Shown here: positions 47,356 to 55,860 of the stretch, one piece after another
How the letters are laid out: every line of letters starts with the position of its first letter
Numbering within the stretch: the first letter of the stretch is position 1
Assembly: GCF_022410515.1 (NCBI RefSeq)
Contig: NZ_JACSDI010000002.1
Span: forward strand, 186,001-250,000
DNA: 64,000 nt
DNA from: Shewanella cutis
GTDB lineage: Bacteria; Pseudomonadota; Gammaproteobacteria; Enterobacterales; Shewanellaceae
Direction of reading: 5' to 3'
The notes under the pieces: model-generated
Told to the model about the DNA's origin: nothing
Databases searched by the model: none
Seen by the model: the letters and a program-made list of their open reading frames with translations, nothing else
Made by a program: the position numbers and the translations under genes

Positions 47356-48258
47356 TCATCCTTCCCGCGATAAATGGAAAAAATTACTGCAAAACTGCAC
47401 AAAGGCCAGCCCTAATGAGGTCGCTTGGCGACTTTTGTGAGTGATGCGGTAAAACTGTCGCTCTAGCACTAACCCTTCGATGGTGACTAGAGCCAACTCT
47501 TTACGACTAATCTCTTTATCCAGCGCGAGTTCTGATAACACCCCCAAACCAGCACCTTGTTTTACCGCTAGTTTGATTGCATCTGGCGTGGTAAAACAGA
47601 ACTTAGCCTCGGGTTGCATATCAAGTTCATTGGCCGCATTGACAAAATATTCCCGCGTACCCGACCCTTCTTCCCGCAGCACCCAAGATTGGCCTTTTAC
47701 GGCAAAAGGCTTAACCGTTTGCCCTGCCAATGGATGGGCGGGGTGGCAAAACACCAATAATTTGTCCTTGTGCCATGGCTCAATATGAAGACGGTTATCT
47801 GTACAATGTCCTTCAATAAATCCCATTTCGGCGCGAAATTGTGCAACCGATTGGATAACATCTTGGGTGTTGGTGATTGCAACTTCTATATGGGTTTGGG
47901 TATGTTGCTGGCAAAATGCCACCGCGGCCTTTGCCAATAAATAGTTACCAATCGTCGAACTTGCGCTCACACTTAACTGCCCGACTAAGTCACCGCCTTG
48001 GGGGGTAAAGGCTTGCTCAATTTGTTCGACGCGATGTAACAGATCCGTAGCCAGCGGCAACAACAGGTTTCCCTGCGAATTAAGCTGCAAACGATTGCCA
48101 ATTCTTTCAAAAAGGCGGGCGTTGAGCTGCTTTTCTAATTCTGCCAATGCCATTGATGTTGCAGGGGGGGATAGATTGACTTGCTCTGCAGCTTTAGCCA
48201 CTTGACCACTGCGTGCGACGGCTTCAAAAACAGCAAGTTGCCTTAAGGTAATTCGCAT
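47356..48258 (-). CDS. LysR-family regulator (YeiE-like)
   Basis: A 300-residue LysR-type regulator. The helix-turn-helix region reads VAKAAEQVNLSPPATSMALAELEKQL, followed by LFERIGNRLQLNSQG. The effector domain shares SASSTIGNYLLA, NTQDVIQSVAQF, GFIEGHC and LREEGSGTREYF with the E. coli YeiE family. YeiE binds sulfite in some enterobacteria, but the ligand here is unknown. It converges with rnhA across 26 bases that hold a CTCAGGCCTGAG palindrome (47338-47349). Confidence 0.88.
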   Translation of the reverse strand: MRITLRQLAVFEAVARSGQVAKAAEQVNLSPPATSMALAELEKQLNARLFERIGNRLQLNSQGNLLLPLATDLLHRVEQIEQAFTPQGGDLVGQLSVSASSTIGNYLLAKAAVAFCQQHTQTHIEVAITNTQDVIQSVAQFRAEMGFIEGHCTDNRLHIEPWHKDKLLVFCHPAHPLAGQTVKPFAVKGQSWVLREEGSGTREYFVNAANELDMQPEAKFCFTTPDAIKLAVKQGAGLGVLSELALDKEISRKELALVTIEGLVLERQFYRITHKSRQATSLGLAFVQFCSNFFHLSREG

Positions 48259-48281
48259 AACGGACTCATTAATGGGTAATG

Positions 48282-49016
48282 TTATTTTGTAGGTTCAGAT
48301 AAATGCCCCGAGCGTCCAGCACTTGGCGCTGTGGCCCAATTAGGTTGTCGAACCTTACGTTTGTCGCGGATTGGTGTTAATGGGGACTCTAATTTACGTG
48401 CCACAATCAAATACAAACTACCCGCACTGGGGAGCCATGAGGCTAAGGTGTGCTGCAAAAAACGGCCACAACTCAATTCGCCTATCAGTGGGTGGTAAAT
48501 CAAACGTTCATCACTCACCACTTGATACCCGAGTAGCCCTAACCAATCTCGCACCCGAGATGGCATAAAAAAACGCCCACACCAGGGCAAATCATCTTGA
48601 TATTTTGGCCATAATTTCCCAAGGAACACGGGGCTCAAGGGATTAAAGCCAACAACAAACAGGTAACCTCCCGCAATCAACACCCGGTCAATTTCACGCA
48701 GTATCCGGTAAGGATCGGCCTCAAATTCCAACAATAGGCTCATCACCACAGCATCAATCACCCCATTTTGTAAGGGCAAATGGCAGAAATCCCCCATAAA
48801 CGAAGCATTAGGAGCTGAACATAGAGAAAAATGATGGGCAACAGGTGACGCCATACTTGAAATCTCAGCACTTAGGGGGCCGAGCTTCAACAAATGATAA
48901 CCAAAAACCCTTGGCCACCAATCGGCGAGTTTATCGGCAACAGCTTGCTGGAGTGCACAGCCATTGGGCAAATCTTCCCATTGCTCAGGTTTGCGCACAG
49001 TCCTGTTATACGACAC
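48282..49016 (-). CDS. YafS-like class I SAM-dependent methyltransferase
   Basis: A 244-residue protein with a class I methyltransferase core. The region LLKLGPLSAEIS corresponds to a degenerate motif I. FCHLPLQNGVIDAVVMSLLLEFEADPYRILREIDRVLIAGGYLFVVGFNPLS is the motif II-III-post region of methyltransferase_11-type enzymes. GTG start 49016 (VSYNRTV) with a strong SD, GGGAGGAG. As in E. coli (yafS), it is divergent from gloB. Its substrate is unknown. Confidence 0.85.
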   Translation of the reverse strand: MSYNRTVRKPEQWEDLPNGCALQQAVADKLADWWPRVFGYHLLKLGPLSAEISSMASPVAHHFSLCSAPNASFMGDFCHLPLQNGVIDAVVMSLLLEFEADPYRILREIDRVLIAGGYLFVVGFNPLSPVFLGKLWPKYQDDLPWCGRFFMPSRVRDWLGLLGYQVVSDERLIYHPLIGELSCGRFLQHTLASWLPSAGSLYLIVARKLESPLTPIRDKRKVRQPNWATAPSAGRSGHLSEPTK

Positions 49017-49176
49017 AAGTCTCCTCCCGTCCCGTTATCTTATTACTTTTACCGAGTTAAAATCTTCATTGAGCATTCGTCATTAGGTGTCTTAAAAATC
49101 ACAATAGTCGCCAACGGGTATCCACCTGTGGATAATAACCTTATCTTTAAATCAAAATACAGCGATTGGCGGTACT

Positions 49177-49980
49177 ATGCTCACTATAACAGCGATTAAT
49201 GCCTTTAATGACAATTATATCTGGGTGTTGCAACAAGACACTCAGCAAGCCGTCTATGTGGTTGATCCCGGTGATGCTAACGTTGTACTCGATTATTTAA
49301 ACGCACATCAATTGACGCTTGCAGGAATTTTGATCACCCACCACCATAGAGATCACACTGGCGGTATTGCCGCACTTGTGGCTTATGTTGAACAAACAAC
49401 AGGCGACACCTTAGCGGTTTATGGTCCGCAAAGTGAAGCTATTCAAGGTGTTAATATTGCCATTGAGCCACAAATCACACAAACACTCAGCCTAGCCTTG
49501 CTCGATAGCCCAGTGCAGGTACTGTCTGTGCCAGGCCATACGGCGGGGCATATTGCGTATCTGGTTGATGGTGCACTATTTTGTGGTGATACACTTTTTA
49601 GTGGAGGATGCGGCCGGTTATTTGAGGGAACACCTGCACAAATGTGGCACTCGTTACGTTTGCTCGCGGCTCTGCCTGCCGAGACTAGAGTGTACTGTGC
49701 ACATGAATATACTCTCGCGAATCTCAAATTTGCCCAAGCGGCCGACCCAAGCAATGCCAAACTCAAGGCTTATAATGAACAAGCAACAGCCCTTCGTGCC
49801 CAAGGAAAAGCCACCATTCCCTCCACAATAGGATTAGAGCGATCAATTAATCCCTTCCTTCGGGCGGTGACGCCAACCATAGTGGACAGTATAAAACAGC
49901 AGTTTTGTGATCAAGATCTGAGTAACGTAGATGAACTCACTTGTTTTACCCTACTTAGGCAGTGGAAAGATATTTTTTAG
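49177..49980 (+). CDS. gloB: Hydroxyacylglutathione hydrolase (glyoxalase II)
   Basis: A 267-residue metallo-beta-lactamase-fold hydrolase that converts S-lactoylglutathione to D-lactate and glutathione, completing the GloA pathway. The binuclear metal motif is [11 protein letters not shown]; further ligands are in [28 protein letters not shown] and [14 protein letters not shown]. The C-terminal part has the glutathione-binding helices. It shares a divergent control region with the yafS-like gene. Confidence 0.95.
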   Translation: MLTITAINAFNDNYIWVLQQDTQQAVYVVDPGDANVVLDYLNAHQLTLAGILITHHHRDHTGGIAALVAYVEQTTGDTLAVYGPQSEAIQGVNIAIEPQITQTLSLALLDSPVQVLSVPGHTAGHIAYLVDGALFCGDTLFSGGCGRLFEGTPAQMWHSLRLLAALPAETRVYCAHEYTLANLKFAQAADPSNAKLKAYNEQATALRAQGKATIPSTIGLERSINPFLRAVTPTIVDSIKQQFCDQDLSNVDELTCFTLLRQWKDIF

Positions 49981-50230
49981 AAAAAAACGATCAATTCGTG
50001 GCTGAAATTTATACAGTTTTTCCCAGTGTTGATCACGTAAATCAAAATTCCCCCTACTTGATGTACGATATTTTAGGGACAAGATCGAAAAGATCCCATA
50101 GAATGGCTCGTTTTTGCGTGAATACTTTGCGCTCTGTGTTGCCACTATTTACATAATAATCAATTTATTAGCTAATTTAGATTATACGAAAGTGCTTTGG
50201 CAATGCACTAACAGAGGACTATCGTTTTCC

Positions 50231-51778
50231 ATGAGAGTATCACTTTATGTTGTAGTAGGGGGATTTGCCCTACTCACGGGTTGCCAGACGTTAGACAACC
50301 ATCAGGTGACCAAACCTGAAGCACAAACCGTCACGACCGAAAATACCGTCCCACAATATTATCTCGCAACCGAACCTGAATCGGCGCAAGTGACTGATGT
50401 GTGGGAGCGAATTCGTCAAGGAATGCAGCTACCTGTTCCTGACAAAAAACTCGTTAACTATTATCGCGATTGGTACATTAACAACCCTAAACACCTCGAA
50501 GTGATTTCTGAGCGTGCGGCGCCTTACATGTATTTGATCGTCGAAGAGCTTGAGAAACGGCATTTACCGATCGAGATAGCTCTGCTACCGATTATTGAAA
50601 GTGCCTTCGATCCGAGCGCCTCATCAGCCAGTGCAGCGTCTGGTCTTTGGCAATTTACCACGCCCATGGCGAGTCATTTTGGTTTAGAAATGAACTGGTG
50701 GTACGACGGTCGTCGCGATGTACCCGCATCTACCACTGCCGCCTTGGATATGCTCGAATATTTGTACAATAAAACCAATAATAATTGGCTTTATGCGATT
50801 GCAGCTTATAACACGGGTGAGTCAAAGGTACTCAATGCGATTAAACGCAATGAAAATAAAGGCCTTAAAACTGATTTCTGGTCACTCGATCTCCCTAAAG
50901 AAACGAAACGCTATGTGCCACAGTTATTAGCCCTAGCTGAAGTGATCAAACATGCCGATGAATATGGTATCACTTTGGCACCGATCAATAACAGCCCTTC
51001 TATCGAAGTTGTTGATATTGATAGTCAAATTGACTTAGCTATGGCAGCAGGTCTCGCCAATATGACCACCACTGAGCTAGCAAAGCTCAACCCTGGTTAT
51101 AACCGTTGGGCAACCTCACCATTGGGACCGCACACATTAGTTTTACCCATTGATAAATCAGAAGAGTTTAAAAAGGCACTTGCAGAAACCGAAAGCGAAG
51201 CTCGAGTAAGCTGGCTTAGATACACCATAAAATCCGGTGACAGTATCGGTTCAATTGCCCAAAAACATCATACAACAGTGAATGCGATCCGCGCTGCTAA
51301 TGGTATGAAAAACAACAACATCGTTGCTGGAAGACACCTCATTATCCCAGTCTCCGCAGACGATAAGCAGCTCTATGCTCTGTCAACCAGTCAAAAATTA
51401 CCTAAAAAAGCTGCAAGTGCAACCTCGGGTAATAAGCTGACCTATCAAGTGAAATCCGGTGATTCTCTGTGGCAAATAGCCCAAGCTCATAATGTGAGCG
51501 TCAAACAGTTAACTGCTTGGAACCATTTAAGCAAAGACAGCAAATTGCAAGCGGGTCAAAAACTGACCATTGTTGCACCACAGGAAAAACTCGATAGCGA
51601 GCATATCCGTACCGTTAGCTACAAAGTGAAGTCTGGTGATTCACTCGCTCAAATTGCTAGCAAATTTAAGGTAACTGTAGCTGAACTCCTAGAATGGAAT
51701 AGCTTAACGCCTTCACAATACATTCTACCCGGCCAAGTGTTAAAGTTGGTTGTGGATGAAAGCAACCTAAATGCTTAA
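50231..51778 (+). CDS. mltD: Membrane-bound lytic murein transglycosylase D with three LysM domains
   Basis: A 515-residue outer-membrane lipoprotein. The lipobox is FALLTGCQTL near residue 18. The Slt-type catalytic domain spans about residues 90-250, with IALLPIIESAFDPSASSASAASGLWQF (catalytic Glu) and YAIAAYNTGESKVL. Three LysM peptidoglycan-binding repeats follow, each starting near VKSGDS (around residues 334, 404 and 461). I chose ATG 50231 because it begins the lipoprotein signal; the open frame extends 39 codons further upstream. A strong terminator follows. Confidence 0.94.
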   Translation: MRVSLYVVVGGFALLTGCQTLDNHQVTKPEAQTVTTENTVPQYYLATEPESAQVTDVWERIRQGMQLPVPDKKLVNYYRDWYINNPKHLEVISERAAPYMYLIVEELEKRHLPIEIALLPIIESAFDPSASSASAASGLWQFTTPMASHFGLEMNWWYDGRRDVPASTTAALDMLEYLYNKTNNNWLYAIAAYNTGESKVLNAIKRNENKGLKTDFWSLDLPKETKRYVPQLLALAEVIKHADEYGITLAPINNSPSIEVVDIDSQIDLAMAAGLANMTTTELAKLNPGYNRWATSPLGPHTLVLPIDKSEEFKKALAETESEARVSWLRYTIKSGDSIGSIAQKHHTTVNAIRAANGMKNNNIVAGRHLIIPVSADDKQLYALSTSQKLPKKAASATSGNKLTYQVKSGDSLWQIAQAHNVSVKQLTAWNHLSKDSKLQAGQKLTIVAPQEKLDSEHIRTVSYKVKSGDSLAQIASKFKVTVAELLEWNSLTPSQYILPGQVLKLVVDESNLNA

Positions 51779-51847
51779 GTTTGATTAGCTGAAGCTCAAA
51801 CAGCGATAAATAGATCTTATTATCTCGTTAGTGATAACCGTAGTAAC

Positions 51848-51880
51848 AAAAAGGCAGCAACTAAAGGTTGCTGCCTTTTT
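51848..51880 (+). terminator. Terminator downstream of mltD
   Basis: AAAAAGGCAGCAAC (51848-51861) and GTTGCTGCCTTTTT (51867-51880), a perfect 14-bp stem with a 5-nt loop and T-run; bidirectional. Confidence 0.92.
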
Positions 51881-52128
51881 GATAACTCAGCTTTTGTTTT
51901 ATCTTTAGGTAACCTCAAATCTGCACTGATACCGAAATGAATTAACGCATCAGTTACAAGCCTATTGCAAGTCAACTTAACACAGAAAATTACAACCAAC
52001 TGTTTTATATAGTTTTATTATCATAGACTAAGCTATTTATTGTCACGCGCCACTATATCACTAAACAGACTCATGAATGACACAGCTATTGTAGACTCAT
52101 TTAGCCACTCACGTTTTAGCGCCGTCAG
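51881..52128. other. Intergenic region between convergent genes, no gene seen
   Basis: Together with the mltD terminator, this region makes a 350-base gap between two convergent genes. It is AT-rich. A short plus-strand frame from 52040 overlaps the BsuPI gene antisense and has no SD, so I do not call it. Confidence 0.5.
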
Positions 52129-52776
52129 TTATTCGAGTTTTAACAAAAGTACGATTGGCGCCATCGCAGGCAATCCGCTTTGTAATTCTATTCCAGAAAA
52201 ATGCGCCTCTAAGTACGCGCCCTCGATTGGAATACCCGCTAAAGCTTTTGACGGAATAGCAAACGCTACAACAAGACTTTCTGCAGAGGCTAATTGTGTA
52301 TCCCGCAGTGCTTGGGTAAACATCATATCGTCAGACCAAGCCCAAAGACGCTGACCTTGTTCAGTCGTAAGCACTAAATCCGCTGTCATCCCCGAGTGAT
52401 AACGCAGCGAAATCGCATGAGGAGCTGGATTATGGATCACCAACTTGGCGTTGACGGCTTGCTTAAAGTCCACAAACGATTCGAGGGTAAGCTCACCTTT
52501 TAATTGACTCTTCAAATCATTCGTTGAGACTTTTTCAACCTTCAAGCTTGGTTTCTCCTTTATCCCCTTGAGTTTAGTGGCCAAATTTGCCGAATAAATA
52601 ACTTCGGGGTGTTTCGCTACGTCAGCGCGAATATCGGCAGCGTTATTACTTGGTTGTGCCTCCATAGCAAAGCAGCCCAGTAGCTGCCCAGCCAATAGTA
52701 CTAAACTTACATGCACCCACATTCGTGACAGTGTCGATATTGGCTTGGCAAATGTGGGAGCAAGTAAGTTCGCCAT
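52129..52776 (-). CDS. BsuPI-domain lipoprotein-like protein
   Basis: A 215-residue protein. The second half (AKLVIHNPAPHAISLRYHSG, ADLVLTTEQGQRLWAWSDDMMFTQAL) matches the BsuPI (intracellular proteinase inhibitor-related) beta-sandwich pattern. An N-terminal hydrophobic stretch ends LLAGQLLGCFA, which could be a lipobox. If so, the better start is the ATG at 52722 (MWVHVSLVL); the longer start at 52776 overlaps AGGA too closely to be a good site. Lies two bases after the AsmA-family gene and is likely co-transcribed. Inhibitor activity is not established. Confidence 0.7.
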   Translation of the reverse strand: MANLLAPTFAKPISTLSRMWVHVSLVLLAGQLLGCFAMEAQPSNNAADIRADVAKHPEVIYSANLATKLKGIKEKPSLKVEKVSTNDLKSQLKGELTLESFVDFKQAVNAKLVIHNPAPHAISLRYHSGMTADLVLTTEQGQRLWAWSDDMMFTQALRDTQLASAESLVVAFAIPSKALAGIPIEGAYLEAHFSGIELQSGLPAMAPIVLLLKLE

Positions 52777-52778
52777 TC

Positions 52779-54602
52779 CTAAAAGCCGCCCAACTTTTTG
52801 AGTAACGAATCTTTTAATTTTTCCTTCGCCTTATCAGTCTCTTCCTTCAACTGATTGTTCAACAACGCTTGAGTATCCAAGGCATATTCAGGCTTTTGGA
52901 AAGTGCCGGTTATGGCGAGGGGAATGTCAATTCCCGCAAGGGCATCTTTGCCACTGCCCCCCTGCCCTTTAAGGGAATTCACTAAACTGGTGGTTAATCG
53001 ATAATCCAAGGTTTGCGTCAATAGATTTGCACTGCCCTTACCAGCCAATCTGATCAAAGGTGATGACATGGCGAGATCAGGATTTGCCGCAACGCCATGT
53101 TCAAGGGAGAAGTTACCTGTCAGACTTGAGAAGTCAGTTTTACGCTCCTCTTGGGTTTCAGCTGACATATCCCCCTTTAATTTAGCCTGAGCACTACGGA
53201 TCATTTGCGGGATATTTACGCCGTAAAGGGCGCCATCGGTAATCTCAAAACGGCCATTGGCGAGGAGATTTTTCTTTAAGTGTTCAGGAATTAAACTCTT
53301 ACCTTTTCCTTTAACACTAAAATTTGCCGTCCCCGCCAACACTTCAAGCTCAGCAGCATCTTTTAGCAAAGGTTGGATTTGTACAGCAGAAATTTGCTTG
53401 TCAAATTGATAACTAGCGACTTTTGAGCGAGCATCTACCTGAGCATTGAGCATCAACTTACCTTGATAAAGATCCGCGCTTAGCTGTTTAAGATCGACCA
53501 CACCGTTTTTAATGCCTAAATCTATCAACCAGTTTTGCGTAGACAAATTCGCTACTTTGATAGATTTAACCGCCAATGTTAACCTCGCATCCAAACCATT
53601 AAGCGCCGTTAAATCGGGTTCAATGGCTTGGGATGAAGTAGATGCAATCACGGGTTGTTTTTCTGCCATATCGGATTTTGGCAACAAGGCATCAAGATCA
53701 ATATCGCCCAGTTGTAGATTCGCATTAATTTGTGGCACTTTACCAGCATAATGAACGGCCAGCTTACCCGTTGCACTGATATCTTCCAGCGCAAACTTAT
53801 TAATATCCGCCGATAACTGTTTCTTATCTAACGCGATTTGACTATTAACACTTACCTCTGCAGTCAATTTTTTATGGGGAATGGCGTCACCTTCTACTTG
53901 CGTTACAATATCTAGTTTTTCAATCACCAACTGATTAAAATCACGGCTTAATTTAATTTGACCTTCACCTTTACTGCTCAGTGTCATATCGGGCAAAGAT
54001 GCGGTCAATTCATAGGCAATTGGTGCCAATTTATCGAGTGAAAACGCCCCCAAAGTAAACTGCTTTAAGGTAACAGTTTCAGTTTGCCCCTTGGCTTCAT
54101 CAATTAAATTGATTTGCGTATTGGTAATAGAAACCCCACCCACATCAATACTGGCCAATTTAGCCTGTGAGAGACTTGACTCAGATGGTGTCGATGATTT
54201 GTCAGCCGCGCTACCCGTTAACCCATCGAAACTTGAGCTACCGTTTTTACGTGTGACCAAATTGATTTTTGCACCATCAAGACTTAACTGAGCGATTTCA
54301 ATTTGCTTACTAAAGAGTGGCATAAGCTCAACTTCAGCGACCGCTTTATGGACTTCAAGCATCGACTTAGGCGTGAATCCCTCAGGATTAGACAGGGAAA
54401 CCCCACCTAAATTAATCCCTACCGTTGGGAAAAATGTCCATGACAAGTCTTCAGTTATCACTAACTCACGCCCCGTTTGTTTTTTAACGGCGTTGACAAC
54501 TTCAGGTTTAAAATCATTAGGGTCAAAAAAAACGGTGAGATATAAGGTGACAGCAACAACGAAGGTCACCAGAATTGCTAAAAGCCACTTAATGAATGTC
54601 AT
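52779..54602 (-). CDS. AsmA-family protein
   Basis: A 607-residue inner-membrane-anchored protein with one N-terminal helix (MTFIKWLLAILVTFVVAVTLYLTVFF) and a long periplasmic beta-rich region. The AsmA N-terminal block is clear (FKPEVVNAVKKQTGRELVI, then LSWTFFPTVGINLGGVSLSN). The C-terminal AsmA_2 region carries GSANLLTQTLDYRLTTSLV and IDIPLAITGTFQKPEYALD. AsmA-like proteins belong to the bridge-like lipid-transport group that supports outer-membrane phospholipid supply. AGGGTG precedes the ATG. First gene of a pair with the BsuPI gene. Confidence 0.9.
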   Translation of the reverse strand: MTFIKWLLAILVTFVVAVTLYLTVFFDPNDFKPEVVNAVKKQTGRELVITEDLSWTFFPTVGINLGGVSLSNPEGFTPKSMLEVHKAVAEVELMPLFSKQIEIAQLSLDGAKINLVTRKNGSSSFDGLTGSAADKSSTPSESSLSQAKLASIDVGGVSITNTQINLIDEAKGQTETVTLKQFTLGAFSLDKLAPIAYELTASLPDMTLSSKGEGQIKLSRDFNQLVIEKLDIVTQVEGDAIPHKKLTAEVSVNSQIALDKKQLSADINKFALEDISATGKLAVHYAGKVPQINANLQLGDIDLDALLPKSDMAEKQPVIASTSSQAIEPDLTALNGLDARLTLAVKSIKVANLSTQNWLIDLGIKNGVVDLKQLSADLYQGKLMLNAQVDARSKVASYQFDKQISAVQIQPLLKDAAELEVLAGTANFSVKGKGKSLIPEHLKKNLLANGRFEITDGALYGVNIPQMIRSAQAKLKGDMSAETQEERKTDFSSLTGNFSLEHGVAANPDLAMSSPLIRLAGKGSANLLTQTLDYRLTTSLVNSLKGQGGSGKDALAGIDIPLAITGTFQKPEYALDTQALLNNQLKEETDKAKEKLKDSLLKKLGGF

Positions 54603-54643
54603 GGGAACACCCTTATAGATAACGTATTGAATTTTTTTGAAAT

Positions 54644-55138
54644 TTAGTTTAGAAAAGCGAAGTTTAAAGACTCCTCACTGATCGCAATGCCATTCTCGTC
54701 AACATAAACCATCATACCGGGTTTCACAGTCACGGAGCCAAACTCAATAGGCACATTGATTTGTCCCTGACCTAACTTTTCAGTCTTCATTGGCATCGCA
54801 CCTAAAGCATAAACCCCTAAATTAAAGGTACTTAGTCTAGCAACATCACGAACATAACCATTAATAATCACACCTTGCCATCCATTATCCATGGCGCTTT
54901 GTGCGATTAAATCTCCAAGCAGAGCACGACGAGATGATCCCCCACCATCGACTATAAGTACTTTTCCATGACCAGGCAGGGCTAATATTTCTTTCACTTT
55001 GGAGTTATCTTCAAAACATTTGACTGTAACAACTTCGCCCCAAAACAACCGCTTACCACCAAAAGCGCGAAATGCTAGCGGCAACAGGGTCAGTTTTGAT
55101 GGATAGTGATCAAACAAATCAGGTAATAGATCAAGCAT
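54644..55138 (-). CDS. rraA: Regulator of RNase E activity RraA-type protein
   Basis: A 164-residue RraA/4-hydroxy-4-methyl-2-oxoglutarate aldolase-fold protein. Conserved blocks: FRAFGGKRLFWGEVVTVKC, LVIVDGGGSSRRALLGDLIAQSA, VIINGYVRDVARL and VTVKPGMMVYVDENGI. In E. coli RraA binds and inhibits RNase E. Some homologues are aldolases, and the family alone does not decide the role. ATG 55138 (MLDLLPDLF) has GGAG seven bases upstream; a GTG four codons earlier is less likely. Confidence 0.88.
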   Translation of the reverse strand: MLDLLPDLFDHYPSKLTLLPLAFRAFGGKRLFWGEVVTVKCFEDNSKVKEILALPGHGKVLIVDGGGSSRRALLGDLIAQSAMDNGWQGVIINGYVRDVARLSTFNLGVYALGAMPMKTEKLGQGQINVPIEFGSVTVKPGMMVYVDENGIAISEESLNFAFLN

Positions 55139-55365
55139 TTGGAGCTCCACTTAGTCAAAAGTTTAGACTACTCACTATTGTAGACGTCGACAAGTATTAT
55201 GAGAAAGCCATCTTTTTACTTAGTTTTAGCACTTTAATACTTGGTCGGCATTGGCATTGACATTATAATCTGCGATAGTTAAGCACCTATGACACCCTTT
55301 ACCTTTGTCGGGTAAAAGATTCATTTTCTAGCTTCTCAACTTCTCGTAATTAAAGTGAACACCAA

Positions 55366-55686
55366 ATGACAACTGATCTAGATTTGCAAAGCGCTATCGC
55401 TGCACTCGATGAATATGGATATGAGAAAAAAGCCTCAACGGATCTTGAGCAAGCCCGTAATAAGCAACAAATGGGGAAATATATCAAATCCCTTGATTAC
55501 AGTTTACGCCGACTATTGATATTGCAAGAAACAGTCAACGAATTAGTAGAAGAAAAGAAACACCAACTTTCACAACAAGAAAACATTCAAACCTATAAAA
55601 CTAAAATTATTAACCTTTCTCGAGAATTTAACATTTCCTACGAAGACGTATTAGCCGTTATGGCAGAGTTACCCGCAAAAAAATAA
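55366..55686 (+). CDS. Small coiled-coil protein of unknown function
   Basis: A 106-residue charged, helical protein. A predicted coiled coil spans about residues 20-85 (QMGKYIKSLDYSLRRLLILQ, VNELVEEKKHQLSQQE), followed by INLSREFNISYEDVLAVMAEL. The layout, an oligomerising coil followed by a short helical unit with an 'S-x-E-D-V-L' turn, loosely recalls the N-terminal part of H-NS/MvaT nucleoid proteins, but no DNA-binding C-terminus is present. I do not assign a function. Single gene with a weak SD. Confidence 0.7.
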   Translation: MTTDLDLQSAIAALDEYGYEKKASTDLEQARNKQQMGKYIKSLDYSLRRLLILQETVNELVEEKKHQLSQQENIQTYKTKIINLSREFNISYEDVLAVMAELPAKK

Positions 55687-55820
55687 TAACCACAGGGTTA
55701 ACCCCATTAAAGCATACTTTTAATTACGCCATACAGAGCACTCTGTATGGCAAAAATTTAGATGCCCATCATCTATCTCATCACATTAATCCGTACAACC
55801 TATTAATTAATTCGTATTAA

Positions 55821-55850
55821 ATAAAGGGGGCAATTAATGTCCCCTTTCAT
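55821..55850 (-). terminator. Terminator downstream of the DUF885 gene
   Basis: AAAGGGG (55823-55829) and CCCCTTT (55841-55847) make a 7-bp stem. On the minus strand ATTTAATAC follows the TTT. It lies 14 bases beyond the gene's stop. Confidence 0.65.
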
Positions 55851-55860
55851 TGATACAACT

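Noticed and set aside
52040..52354. 104-codon plus-strand frame
   Set aside because: Mostly antisense to the BsuPI gene with no ribosome site or family resemblance.
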